Assembly (NCBI GenBank): GCA_040235555.1
Contig: JBECKZ010000175.1
Location: 19,279-83,278 of the forward strand
Direction: 5' to 3'
Length of the DNA: 64,000 nt
Source of the DNA: RI-92 sp040235555
GTDB lineage: Bacteria > Pseudomonadota > Gammaproteobacteria > UBA6429 > Thiohalophilaceae
This document shows positions 35,441 to 43,351 of this stretch, one piece after another. The notes under the pieces are model-generated. The model saw only the letters and a program-made list of their open reading frames with translations, had not been told where the DNA came from and did no database searches. The position numbers and the translations under genes are program-made. Position 1 is the first letter of the stretch, and every line of letters starts with the position of its first letter.

Positions 35441-36811
35441 ATGAAACCGACTGTACTCAGGGACGTCGCGATATTAGTCATTGATGACGAATCCGGAATG
35501 CGCAACTTTTTACAGCGAGCGCTGCAGAAAGAGTACGGTCTGGTCGAAACAGCGGCAGACATCGGCGAGGCAGAACAATTACGCCAGCGTTGTCATTTTG
35601 ATTTGATTATCACCGACAACCGATTACCCGAGCTCACTGGTGCTGAGTGGTTACAGCAAATGCGTATCCATGATCAGGATACGGATGTAATACTGATCAC
35701 AGGTTACGGGGATATGGATGTGGCAATCAGCGCATTGCGTGGTGGGGCCAGTGATTTCATACTCAAGCCTTTCCATGCCGATGAAATCAAGCAGGCCATA
35801 GAACGCTGTCTCGCGCGCCGCGTGCAAAATCGAGATGACTTCGTTACACGGCGCACCAGTGTACAACCTGGCACTCAACAGAACGGCATTCAATTTATCG
35901 GTGAAACAGCTGCGATTAAACAATTAGGCCAGGTGATACAACGCATCGCCCCCACCCTGTCCACTGTACTGATTCAGGGTGAGACCGGTACCGGCAAGGA
36001 ACTAATTGCCCAGTCTATCCATGAACTCAGTGGACGGTCTGGCCCATTTGTGCCGGTGAACTGCGGGTCAATCTCTCCCGAGCTACTGGAAAGTGAACTG
36101 TTCGGCCATACCAAAGGTGCCTTCACCGGTGCGTATAATTCTCATCAGGGGCTGTGTTACTTCGCCAATGGCGGCACCCTGTTTCTTGATGAGATCGCCG
36201 AGATGCCCCTACCCATGCAGGCCAAATTATTGCGCATGCTGGAAACCCATTCGATTCGACCTGTTGGCTCAGAACGCGAAATCAATGTCGACTGTCGCAT
36301 CGTCGCAGCAACCAATCGCAATCTGGAGAAACAGGTTCGCAATGGTCTGTTCCGGGAAGATTTGTTTTACCGCCTAAATGTATTAACTCTGGAAGTCCCG
36401 GCCTTGCGCCACCGTATGGCGGATATACCACTGTTAACCAAATATTTGATCAACAAACTGGCAAATGAATTAGGTATCCCGCCCTACCCCATCAGTCAAC
36501 AGGATGTTCGCCAGCTTCAAAGCTATCACTGGCCTGGAAATGTCCGTGAAATGCGCAATGTTCTGGAGCGCACCCTGTTGCTGGGCCAATTACCGATAGA
36601 AATGCTCGCAGCTGATAAACTGACTGCAGACGACGATCCAGAACTGGTCGTACCCAATGGCTGGACATTACGTGAGGTGGAGCGCCGTTACCTGCTGGAT
36701 ACTCTTGAGTTTGTTGAAGGCAATAAATCGGAGGCGGCTCGGCGGCTTGGCATTTCGCGCAAGACCATCGAGCGTAAACTTATCGAATGGGAAATCGACT
36801 CCGCCCACTGA
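35441..36811 (+). CDS. Sigma54-dependent response regulator (NtrC family)
   Basis: A 456-residue activator. The receiver domain (about 8-125) has phospho-acceptor Asp59 in 'DLIITDNRLPELTG'. The AAA+ domain (about 155-385) has Walker A 'GETGTGKE' at 180-187 and the sigma54-contacting GAFTGA loop at 226-231, both intact. The C-terminus is a Fis-type helix-turn-helix ('NKSEAARRLGISRKTIERKL'). The ATG at 35441 has AAGGGG upstream; the frame opens 19 codons earlier without support. Its stop overlaps the kinase start (TGATG). It is divergent from tupA and close to three perfect sigma54 promoters, which I infer are its targets. Confidence 0.95.
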   Translation: MKPTVLRDVAILVIDDESGMRNFLQRALQKEYGLVETAADIGEAEQLRQRCHFDLIITDNRLPELTGAEWLQQMRIHDQDTDVILITGYGDMDVAISALRGGASDFILKPFHADEIKQAIERCLARRVQNRDDFVTRRTSVQPGTQQNGIQFIGETAAIKQLGQVIQRIAPTLSTVLIQGETGTGKELIAQSIHELSGRSGPFVPVNCGSISPELLESELFGHTKGAFTGAYNSHQGLCYFANGGTLFLDEIAEMPLPMQAKLLRMLETHSIRPVGSEREINVDCRIVAATNRNLEKQVRNGLFREDLFYRLNVLTLEVPALRHRMADIPLLTKYLINKLANELGIPPYPISQQDVRQLQSYHWPGNVREMRNVLERTLLLGQLPIEMLAADKLTADDDPELVVPNGWTLREVERRYLLDTLEFVEGNKSEAARRLGISRKTIERKLIEWEIDSAH

Positions 36812-38964
36812 TGCATCATGCGCCCCCGCACTGGCCAAGCTTTCTTTCAGTGCCTGCTTTCAGGCATTTTATAAAATGTATATTTGATCGCTTCCACCAC
36901 AGCTTTCGCTACAAACTGCTGCTATTGGTGCTGTTGCCGCTGGTGTTGTTCATCCCATTGATGGTGGCCTTTACCTTACACCGCAGTTATGCATTCGCAG
37001 AAGCACAGCTCTATCACAAAGTCCATGCCGACATCAATGTCGCAAACGCCTCGTTTCTCCAACAAGAGAAGAAATATATGCAAGCCGTCACCCAACTTGC
37101 AGAATCGCATGCGTTTTACACCGCCTTGCATAATAAGGATAAATCCCGGATTCGTAACCTGCTACAACTACTAAAAGTCACGGAAGATCTGGATTTTGCC
37201 CACGTGATTGACCTGCATGGGAAATGGCTTTTCGATGACACGGTATTTAGCGGGGAGTCGAAGCCCTCACCATTGATACAAAAAGTCATAAACAGTGGCC
37301 TGCCTCAGGTCGGTCTCGAATTGTATTCACAGGCCGGTTTGTTACGGGAAAACCAAACGTTGAATTACAAGATACTGGTCAACCCATCATCTGACATCAA
37401 TTCGAAAGTAATGACAATGGATCAACGCGCACTGGTCATGCGCGCTGTATACCCACTCAAGAATGTACAGGGTCAGACCATCGCCCTGCTTGAAGGAGGG
37501 GTGTTACTTAATGATAATGCCACCCTGGTCAATGCAATACAGGAACTGGTCTATGGTCCCGGGACCTTACCCACAGACGGTAAAGGGCTGATCAGTGTGG
37601 TTTTAAAAAACGTAAGGGTCGCAACCAATCTGATCAATACCCAATCCAATCGTCTGGCAATCGGCAGCAGGATCCCGACAACAGTCCGGCAAAATGTCCT
37701 CTTACAGGGCAAACATTGGGCCGGTGAAATTCATAGCCCCGGCGGCGTCTATCTTAGTGCCTATCAACCCTTACAGGATTATCAGGGGCATGTCATCGGC
37801 ATGCTGGAAGTTGGCTACCTGGCTGCACCACTCCGCCAGGCCTATCAACGTGATCTGCTTTTGCTGGGTAGCCTGCTGTTGTTCATAGTTATCCTGACTG
37901 CAGGACTTGCAATTCTGGCAGCAAGACGCCTTTTCAAGCCAATCGAGCGTATCGCTGAAGTAATTCATGCCCAGGAAAAGGGTGAGAATCAGCGGATCGG
38001 GGAAATCCAAAGCCGCGATGAAATAGGTAAACTCGCACGTCACTTTGATCACATGCTGGATTTACTTCACGAGCGTAATGCTGAAATACAACGCGCGGCA
38101 GACAACCTCGAACTACAGGTACAGGAACGCACCCATCAGCTCCAACGCAATAATAGTGATTTGCAAAAAAGCATCGAGCTGCTAAGCAAAACCCGGCAGC
38201 AACTGGTTTGGGCAGAAAAGTTTTCGGCTATGGGTGAACTCACTGCCGGCATTGCGCATGAGATTAATAATCCGGTGGCTGTCATCCTGGGCAACATGGA
38301 TTTGCTGGTAGAGGAACTTGGTGAGGCTGCCAGCTCACATGATACCGAGATTACGCTTATCTATGAGCAGGTATCACGTATCCAATCCATTGTAAACAAC
38401 CTGCTGCAATATTCTCGCGTCTCCCCCCTCACCTCCAAACTTGAACGTGTGAATATCAATAAACTGATTGAAGACAGCCTGATCTTGGTGCGCCATGAAG
38501 CCGCACTCAAACAGGCCGAAATCTTGACGAAGCTGGAACCCCGCTGCCAGGTACGAATCGACCCAAGTGAACTACAGCAGGTACTAATCAACCTGTTAGT
38601 AAATGCCATCCATGCGATACCCGAAAACGGCAAGGTCAAAATCAGCACACACAACATCGATCCCGACCATGTCTGCATCCGTATCAGCGATAACGGACAA
38701 GGTATTGACTCGCTCAGAATCGATCGAATATTCGACCCGTTTTATTCCACCAAAGGCAACGAGGGAACTGGCCTGGGCCTGTCTATCAGTTATGGGCTGG
38801 TGCATCGCTATGGCGGCAGTCTTGAAGTAGACTCAGAGCCTGGTCGAGGCAGTGTGTTTAAAGTATTTCTTCGTGTGCAGCCACAACTGACTCCACAACG
38901 ACAACTTCTGTTTGAGCTTTTCTCCCATCACCGCAAATCTCAAGGACCAGCTTATTATGAATGA
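36811..38964 (+). CDS. Membrane sensor histidine kinase, cognate to the sigma54 response regulator
   Basis: A 717-residue kinase. TM helix 1 (about 33-55) leads to a large periplasmic Cache-like sensor domain (about 60-345). TM helix 2 (about 350-372) is followed by a HAMP linker (about 375-430) and a coiled coil. HisKA follows with His483 in 'GIAHEINNPVAV', then HATPase with an N box and 'GTGLGLSISYGLVH'. This is the NtrB/DctB-like arrangement. The start ATG at 36811 overlaps the regulator stop by one nucleotide (TGATG). The ligand is unknown; formate or an oxyanion is plausible from context only. Confidence 0.93.
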   Translation: MHHAPPHWPSFLSVPAFRHFIKCIFDRFHHSFRYKLLLLVLLPLVLFIPLMVAFTLHRSYAFAEAQLYHKVHADINVANASFLQQEKKYMQAVTQLAESHAFYTALHNKDKSRIRNLLQLLKVTEDLDFAHVIDLHGKWLFDDTVFSGESKPSPLIQKVINSGLPQVGLELYSQAGLLRENQTLNYKILVNPSSDINSKVMTMDQRALVMRAVYPLKNVQGQTIALLEGGVLLNDNATLVNAIQELVYGPGTLPTDGKGLISVVLKNVRVATNLINTQSNRLAIGSRIPTTVRQNVLLQGKHWAGEIHSPGGVYLSAYQPLQDYQGHVIGMLEVGYLAAPLRQAYQRDLLLLGSLLLFIVILTAGLAILAARRLFKPIERIAEVIHAQEKGENQRIGEIQSRDEIGKLARHFDHMLDLLHERNAEIQRAADNLELQVQERTHQLQRNNSDLQKSIELLSKTRQQLVWAEKFSAMGELTAGIAHEINNPVAVILGNMDLLVEELGEAASSHDTEITLIYEQVSRIQSIVNNLLQYSRVSPLTSKLERVNINKLIEDSLILVRHEAALKQAEILTKLEPRCQVRIDPSELQQVLINLLVNAIHAIPENGKVKISTHNIDPDHVCIRISDNGQGIDSLRIDRIFDPFYSTKGNEGTGLGLSISYGLVHRYGGSLEVDSEPGRGSVFKVFLRVQPQLTPQRQLLFELFSHHRKSQGPAYYE

Positions 38965-39163
38965 CGAAACAGTGAATAATGAAATCCGTCGATTTCTTAA
39001 GAAAGTCGGCATACAGTCACACCAGGCCATCGAACGTGCCATCCACGAAGGTGTTGCCAGAGGTCAACTCCAGGGTACAGAGCATTTCAATGCCATCATG
39101 CAACTACATATCGATGGTCTGGATCTGGACCTGGAAATACGAGGCGACATTGCACTGCAATAA
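38957..39163 (+). CDS. DUF6494 family small protein
   Basis: A 68-residue acidic cytoplasmic protein. Its pattern, N-terminal 'MNDETVNNEIRRFLKKVGI', a central 'EGVARGQLQG' and C-terminal 'IDGLDLDLEIRGDI', matches the DUF6494 family as I know it; the function is undescribed. The ATG lies inside the end of the kinase gene (8-nt overlap), so expression is coupled to the two-component system. It ends 12 bp from the convergent HTH/PBP regulator gene. It may be an accessory of the kinase or of formate dehydrogenase maturation. Confidence 0.82.
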   Translation: MNDETVNNEIRRFLKKVGIQSHQAIERAIHEGVARGQLQGTEHFNAIMQLHIDGLDLDLEIRGDIALQ

Positions 39164-39175
39164 CACCAACTATTA

Positions 39176-40072
39176 CTAGTAAGGTGACCAGATAATTTCC
39201 CCGGTCTGTTCAAAGCGATAACCGCCGAATTGCTGGGCAATCAACTGTATACTGCGGCTATGCAGATGTTGCAACAGTGTCTGGAATAACTGGCGAAAAT
39301 AAATCGTACGTGGCAACACCAGGTCAAACCCTTCCCACCCAACCGGGATGAATTGCAGGCCAAACTCCCGCGCCACACTGCGTGGCCCCGGGGCAATATC
39401 CGCCTGTGCCTGACTCAGTAAAGAGGCAACTTCGCGTTCAGTTTGAACACGCAGTGCGGTATTGAGTCCACTGAGATCGATACCATAACTCACCGCCGTG
39501 TCTTCGAGAAAATATTGCGAACCAGTCCCTTCCCCACGCATTGCCCATATCCAGTTCTGTCGGAATATCTCCGGTATGCTCATGCCATCAACTTCCAGGC
39601 TGGAGGCCAGCATAAAGCCCTGCTCCCGTTGGAACAAGCGTACGATTAGCCATTGACTGGAGTCAGCATATTGCTGGATCAGGGCAGCATGCCTAATATG
39701 ACTTTCCTGCAAAGGTCCCCAGTGTATTGCGCAAATATCGGTGCGACGCCGAGCCAGCAAAGATAAGCCCATACTTGTCCCGGTACTGGAGTAACTGATC
39801 AGGGCCTGAGCAGCAAACTCTTCAATTAAATGGGTAACCAGTCGTGTTAACAATGGATCTTCGCTGCCTGCGATCAATAGCCTGTCTGTCAGAATGCCAC
39901 CGTGACTTGACTCCAGCAGCCACTGGTCGATCAGCGATTTTGGAAACAACCACTTGCCAGTGATCTTGGTACCCGGCAAACGTCCGTCATTAGCCAGGGC
40001 ATATATCTTTTTTTCGTTTATCTGCAGGTATTCTGCAAGTTGCTTGACACTTAAAAATGCCGGGCTATCCAT
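39176..40072 (-). CDS. Excisionase-type HTH plus PBP-like domain regulator, probable oxyanion sensor
   Basis: A 298-residue protein. Residues about 3-55 form an excisionase-like DNA-binding domain ('FLSVKQLAEYLQINEKKIY'). Residues about 70-290 resemble a periplasmic binding protein domain without a signal peptide, of the PF12727 type, related to molybdate/tungstate-binding proteins ('LLIAGSEDPLLTRLV', 'GTGSQYFLEDT'). The ATG at 40072 has AAGGAG 6 nt upstream; the frame opens inside fdhD, but those residues are not needed. Located after moaA-fdhD on the same strand, it probably senses Mo/W or cofactor status and regulates these genes. The direct ligand is unproven. Confidence 0.88.
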   Translation of the reverse strand: MDSPAFLSVKQLAEYLQINEKKIYALANDGRLPGTKITGKWLFPKSLIDQWLLESSHGGILTDRLLIAGSEDPLLTRLVTHLIEEFAAQALISYSSTGTSMGLSLLARRRTDICAIHWGPLQESHIRHAALIQQYADSSQWLIVRLFQREQGFMLASSLEVDGMSIPEIFRQNWIWAMRGEGTGSQYFLEDTAVSYGIDLSGLNTALRVQTEREVASLLSQAQADIAPGPRSVAREFGLQFIPVGWEGFDLVLPRTIYFRQLFQTLLQHLHSRSIQLIAQQFGGYRFEQTGEIIWSPY

Positions 40073-40139
40073 GCGATTCTCCTTGCCCATCATACTGGGC
40101 CAGGGATTCTCCTCTTGTTTCAATTGCGTGGCCATGTGC

Positions 40140-41000
40140 TCAGGCGGGAAGCGATTGGGGTTCATGATGAAGACCCACCGGACCATTCGGAACAGCATCA
40201 AACTCGATATTATCTACTCCGCTGTAAACCAGAAAATGTTGCCCCTTGGCGCGCGCGATCAGGCTAATCCCCAGATCATGGGCTAATTCCAGTCCCATAT
40301 GGGAAACTCCGGAGCGAGACAACAGCAATGAGATATTCATTTGTGCCGCCTTCATCACGATCTCGGAAGTTAATCGCCCGGTGGTATAAAAGATCTTGTC
40401 ACTGCCGGCGATATCTTCCAGCCACATCTTGCCAGCAATGGCATCCACTGCATTGTGGCGTCCGACATCTTCAATGAACATCAGGATACGGGTGTCCTGA
40501 CACAAGGCACAACCGTGGACGGCTCCAGCACGACGATAGATCGCATTAAAGTCATTAACTGCCTTGAGCAAGGCATAGAGGCGGGACTGCTTTACCTGCA
40601 AGCTGTCGAGTCGATGATTGTAGATCTTGTCCAGTGTACAACTGAACACTGTGCCCTGGCCGCAACCGGTGGTGACGGTACGCCCCTGCATTCGTTCCAG
40701 CTGGATCCCGTTACCCTGGCGTGTACTGACTTCGACCCGTTCCTTGTCCCACTCGACCCAGACCCTTGTGATCTCTTCTAGTGAATCGATTAGGAGTTGA
40801 TTACGCAGATACCCCAGGGTCAGCGCCTCAGGATAAGTACCCAGTGTCATTAAGGTCACAATCTCCTGACCGTCCACTTTGATCGTCAGTGGGCGTTCAC
40901 CGGCAACGAAGACCTCACGGGTTTCGCCATATTCATCGACGGCAGGGATCGGATATGTTGGTGCCAGCTTTGCGTCTGAGAGAACGGGTTGGTATGACAT
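40140..41000 (-). CDS. fdhD: Formate dehydrogenase sulfurtransferase FdhD
   Basis: A 286-residue FdhD, which transfers sulfur from IscS to the bis-MGD cofactor before insertion into formate dehydrogenase. Seen: 'TVTTGCGQGTVFSC' near residues 109-122 with the reactive-Cys region (a single Cys followed by Gly-Gln-Gly instead of the E. coli CxxC), 'DVGRHNAVDAIAGKM' near 179-193 and 'LLSRSGVSHMGLELA'. The start lies 2 nt after the moaA stop, so the two form an operon. Confidence 0.95.
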   Translation of the reverse strand: MSYQPVLSDAKLAPTYPIPAVDEYGETREVFVAGERPLTIKVDGQEIVTLMTLGTYPEALTLGYLRNQLLIDSLEEITRVWVEWDKERVEVSTRQGNGIQLERMQGRTVTTGCGQGTVFSCTLDKIYNHRLDSLQVKQSRLYALLKAVNDFNAIYRRAGAVHGCALCQDTRILMFIEDVGRHNAVDAIAGKMWLEDIAGSDKIFYTTGRLTSEIVMKAAQMNISLLLSRSGVSHMGLELAHDLGISLIARAKGQHFLVYSGVDNIEFDAVPNGPVGLHHEPQSLPA

Positions 41001-41002
41001 GG

Positions 41003-42016
41003 CTAACCTCCGGTGACGCTCATATGACGCAGAATGACAGGCTGCTCACGCAGATTAAAATCGTGACCCTTGGGTTTGATGACCATGGAACGTTGGATTG
41101 CAGATTTGAGCCGTTCGAAGTCACCAGGATAGTTGCGCAGGACTGCGCGCAGGTCCATGGAGTGTTCCTGACCCAGGCAAAGTAATAATCTGCCCTGGGC
41201 AGTGACACGTACCCGGTTACAACTGCTGCAAAAATTGTGACTATGTGGGGAAATCAAGCCAACCCTGGTCCGACTATCCTTAACGCGATAATAACGCGCA
41301 GGTCCCCCGCTGGTCTCGGTCGTGGGAAACAGGGTAAAACGTCGCTGCAAATCTGCAAGTACCTTATCACTGGAATAATAGGCCTCGGCCCGATCATGAT
41401 CACCGATAACACCGAGGGGCATTTCCTCGATGTAACTGATGTCGATACCCTTATCGATGGCAAACTGCAACAGATCCGTAACCTCATCATGATTGCGATT
41501 ACGCAAGATAACGCTATTAATCTTGATCCGTTCAAAGCCGGCAGCCAATGCCGCATCAATTCCCTGTAATACCTGCATGAGATCACCGACCCGGGTAATT
41601 AGCTGAAAGCGTTCACTCTGCAGACTATCGAGACTGATATTGATACGTCGAACACCAGCCTCACGCAGTGGCTGCGCCAGCCTGGCTAATTGCGAGCCAT
41701 TGCTGGTCAGTACCAGCTCGCGCAAACCAGGTAAGTTTGCAAGTTGCCGCAGTAGCCACACCACGTTGCGTCGTACCAGGGGTTCACCACCCGTGATGCG
41801 GATTTTGTCCACGCCTAACTCGGTAAAAGCCCGACCCAACAGGACAATCTCTTCCAGACTCAGGATTTCCGCACGTGGCAAAAACGTCATCTTCTCGCTC
41901 ATACAATAGACGCAGCGAAAGTCACAGCGATCTGTGACGGATATGCGCACATAATTGACACAGCGGCCAAAGTTGTCCATCAAAACAGGACGGTTTGCAA
42001 AAGTATCATCTGGCAT
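41003..42016 (-). CDS. moaA: GTP 3',8-cyclase MoaA
   Basis: A 337-residue radical-SAM enzyme starting molybdopterin synthesis from GTP. The radical-SAM cluster motif is 'CDFRCVYC' near residues 31-38. The second cluster is formed by Cys in 'FCSSCNRVRV' and 'LLLCLGQ' near 262-282, and the enzyme ends in the Gly-Gly tail needed for activity. Other moa genes (moaB/C/D/E) are not in the window. First gene of moaA-fdhD, with a weak -24/-12-like element at 42074-42089. Confidence 0.96.
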   Translation of the reverse strand: MPDDTFANRPVLMDNFGRCVNYVRISVTDRCDFRCVYCMSEKMTFLPRAEILSLEEIVLLGRAFTELGVDKIRITGGEPLVRRNVVWLLRQLANLPGLRELVLTSNGSQLARLAQPLREAGVRRINISLDSLQSERFQLITRVGDLMQVLQGIDAALAAGFERIKINSVILRNRNHDEVTDLLQFAIDKGIDISYIEEMPLGVIGDHDRAEAYYSSDKVLADLQRRFTLFPTTETSGGPARYYRVKDSRTRVGLISPHSHNFCSSCNRVRVTAQGRLLLCLGQEHSMDLRAVLRNYPGDFERLKSAIQRSMVIKPKGHDFNLREQPVILRHMSVTGG

Positions 42017-42073
42017 TTATTACTGCCTTCAAGTTCAGTTGTTATACATTCTTCATGTTTATTATTTTCCAGT

Positions 42074-42089
42074 AGCAAAAACCATTCCC
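42074..42089 (-). promoter_or_regulatory. Weak sigma54-like promoter of moaA-fdhD
   Basis: On the minus strand it is GGGAATGGTTTTTGCT. The invariant GG and GC with 12-nt spacing and the full TTGCT are kept, but the -24 element deviates at two positions. The predicted leader is about 46 nt. Plausible mainly because its neighbours carry perfect sites. Confidence 0.45.
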
Positions 42090-42164
42090 TGACATCAAAC
42101 AACCGGATCCTCTGGAAGAATCTCCCTGACACCATTCACACAAAGATTATAGTGAGACAGATTG

Positions 42165-42213
42165 CACCAATGCTGAAAGTAGATTGGTGAAAACTGTCGC
42201 AGCCACAACAGTT
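42165..42213. promoter_or_regulatory. Two adjacent dyads, candidate enhancer sites
   Basis: CACCAAT-N11-ATTGGTG (42165-42189) has the same 7-11-7 geometry as the palindrome before tupA. AACTGT-N10-ACAGTT (42192-42213) follows. They overlap the string ATTGGTGAAA-N2-TGTCGCA (42183-42201), which recurs with N5 spacing upstream of torD. They lie 41-89 bp upstream of the -24 element of the DUF3305 promoter. Confidence 0.55.
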
Positions 42214-42253
42214 ACATCAAACGATTTCACCAAGATAAGGCCGTTTTTAAATC

Positions 42254-42269
42254 TGGTATAGCACTTGCT
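42254..42269 (+). promoter_or_regulatory. Sigma54 (-24/-12) promoter of the DUF3305 operon
   Basis: TGGTATAGCACTTGCT matches TGGYAYR-N4-TTGCW at every specified base, with correct 12-nt GG/GC spacing. The predicted start site is near 42280, about 54 nt before the ATG at 42334. Confidence 0.8.
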
Positions 42270-42333
42270 GTAAGTTTTATTAAGATTTAAGCGTCAGGTA
42301 CGCCAACGGTTATCTATAAACACAGGATATTCC

Positions 42334-42834
42334 ATGAATCCACATGCAGATGCATGCTATCCCATCTCGCTGGTGCTCAGCCGCAAGTGGCATCAGTCCG
42401 GACAATGGCAGTTTCCTAAATGGGACATCGTTGTTGTGCTGCCTTATCACACGACGCCGGATACACAAAACCTGAATTGCCGGCATATACATACTGGCGA
42501 AGCTGGTGAGCATTTTCTCTGGTCTGGATTGTGGCTCGACTTTTTTCGCGATGGTCTGCAAGGGTATTACCAGAACCTGACCGGTAAACGGCCATCACTC
42601 TTCGTATTATGCCATGATGATGATACCCGAACCGGTATGGCACCAGCAGTCATCAGTGCTAATCATGCCGATGCCGAGGGTCATATGGAAAGTGACGGAA
42701 TCGTGTTATCTACCCCCTTGGTGACACCATTTAGCACCTGGGTTGCCGAGTACATCCTGCAGAACCAGACCGAGCTTGACCACCAGATTGAATCACAACG
42801 CCAGAGTAAAAAGGGGAAAAGACATCATGTCTAA
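42334..42834 (+). CDS. DUF3305 domain-containing protein (formate dehydrogenase locus)
   Basis: A 166-residue soluble protein with the DUF3305 pattern ('YPISLVLSRKWHQSGQWQFP' at the N-terminus, 'FLWSGLWLDFFRDGLQGYYQ' near 63-82). The family is found almost only beside FDH3-type formate dehydrogenases together with DUF3306, and its role is unknown. It is the first gene behind a perfect sigma54 promoter and overlaps the DUF3306 gene by 8 nt. Confidence 0.9.
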   Translation: MNPHADACYPISLVLSRKWHQSGQWQFPKWDIVVVLPYHTTPDTQNLNCRHIHTGEAGEHFLWSGLWLDFFRDGLQGYYQNLTGKRPSLFVLCHDDDTRTGMAPAVISANHADAEGHMESDGIVLSTPLVTPFSTWVAEYILQNQTELDHQIESQRQSKKGKRHHV

Positions 42835-43345
42835 ACCTGCCGACAAACACGTCAAAAACCAGCCGTTTTTACAACGCTGGTCGCAACGTAAGCTGCAACA
42901 TCCAGTGACAGAACCCCAATCCGCAGGCGAACCTGTTACAGACGATAATGCATCGACACCCGTTGCCATTAATGAACAGGTTCTGCCGCCGATTGAATCC
43001 CTGCACGAAGAAAGCGAGGTCAGTATGTTCCTTGGCGAGAATATCAGCGAAACCCTGAAACGTCAGGCTCTGCGTAAATTGTTTCATCTGGGAAAATTCA
43101 ATATCTGTGACGGCCTGGATGACTATGCCGAAGATTACACTATTTTCGAAAAAATCGATGTGGTGCTGGACACCCAGCAACAACTGCAGAGTGTCTATGA
43201 AAACCTGGATTCCAGAACAAGCGGGCTTGTTGAGGAACAAGCCAAACTAGAGGATGCGGCTGAACAAACTGGTCCGGATTCGTCCGACTTTTCCGCCACA
43301 AACGAAACTGAATCTACAGATGACAAGGAAACCCAACCGGGTTAG
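42827..43345 (+). CDS. DUF3306 domain-containing protein (formate dehydrogenase locus)
   Basis: A 172-residue acidic protein with the DUF3306 core 'FLQRWSQRKLQ' near residue 14 and 'LRKLFHLGKFNICDGLDDY' near 83-101. The C-terminal 50 residues are a Glu/Asp/Ser/Thr-rich disordered tail. The function is unknown; it is the constant partner of DUF3305. The ATG at 42827 follows AAAAGGGG and overlaps the DUF3305 stop (ATGTCTAA). Confidence 0.9.
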   Translation: MSKPADKHVKNQPFLQRWSQRKLQHPVTEPQSAGEPVTDDNASTPVAINEQVLPPIESLHEESEVSMFLGENISETLKRQALRKLFHLGKFNICDGLDDYAEDYTIFEKIDVVLDTQQQLQSVYENLDSRTSGLVEEQAKLEDAAEQTGPDSSDFSATNETESTDDKETQPG

Positions 43346-43351
43346 TCCATT

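Larger units (their letters stand above)
42017..42333. other. Divergent regulatory region between moaA-fdhD and the DUF3305 operon
   Basis: 317 bp without a gene. It holds a perfect sigma54 promoter towards the DUF3305 operon, a weaker one towards moaA and a pair of dyads between them, all entered separately. No molybdenum-cofactor riboswitch fold was recognised. Confidence 0.7.

Noticed and set aside
42017..42333. Molybdenum-cofactor riboswitch upstream of moaA
   Set aside because: I looked for the conserved stems of the Moco RNA and saw none; sigma54-type elements explain the region better.
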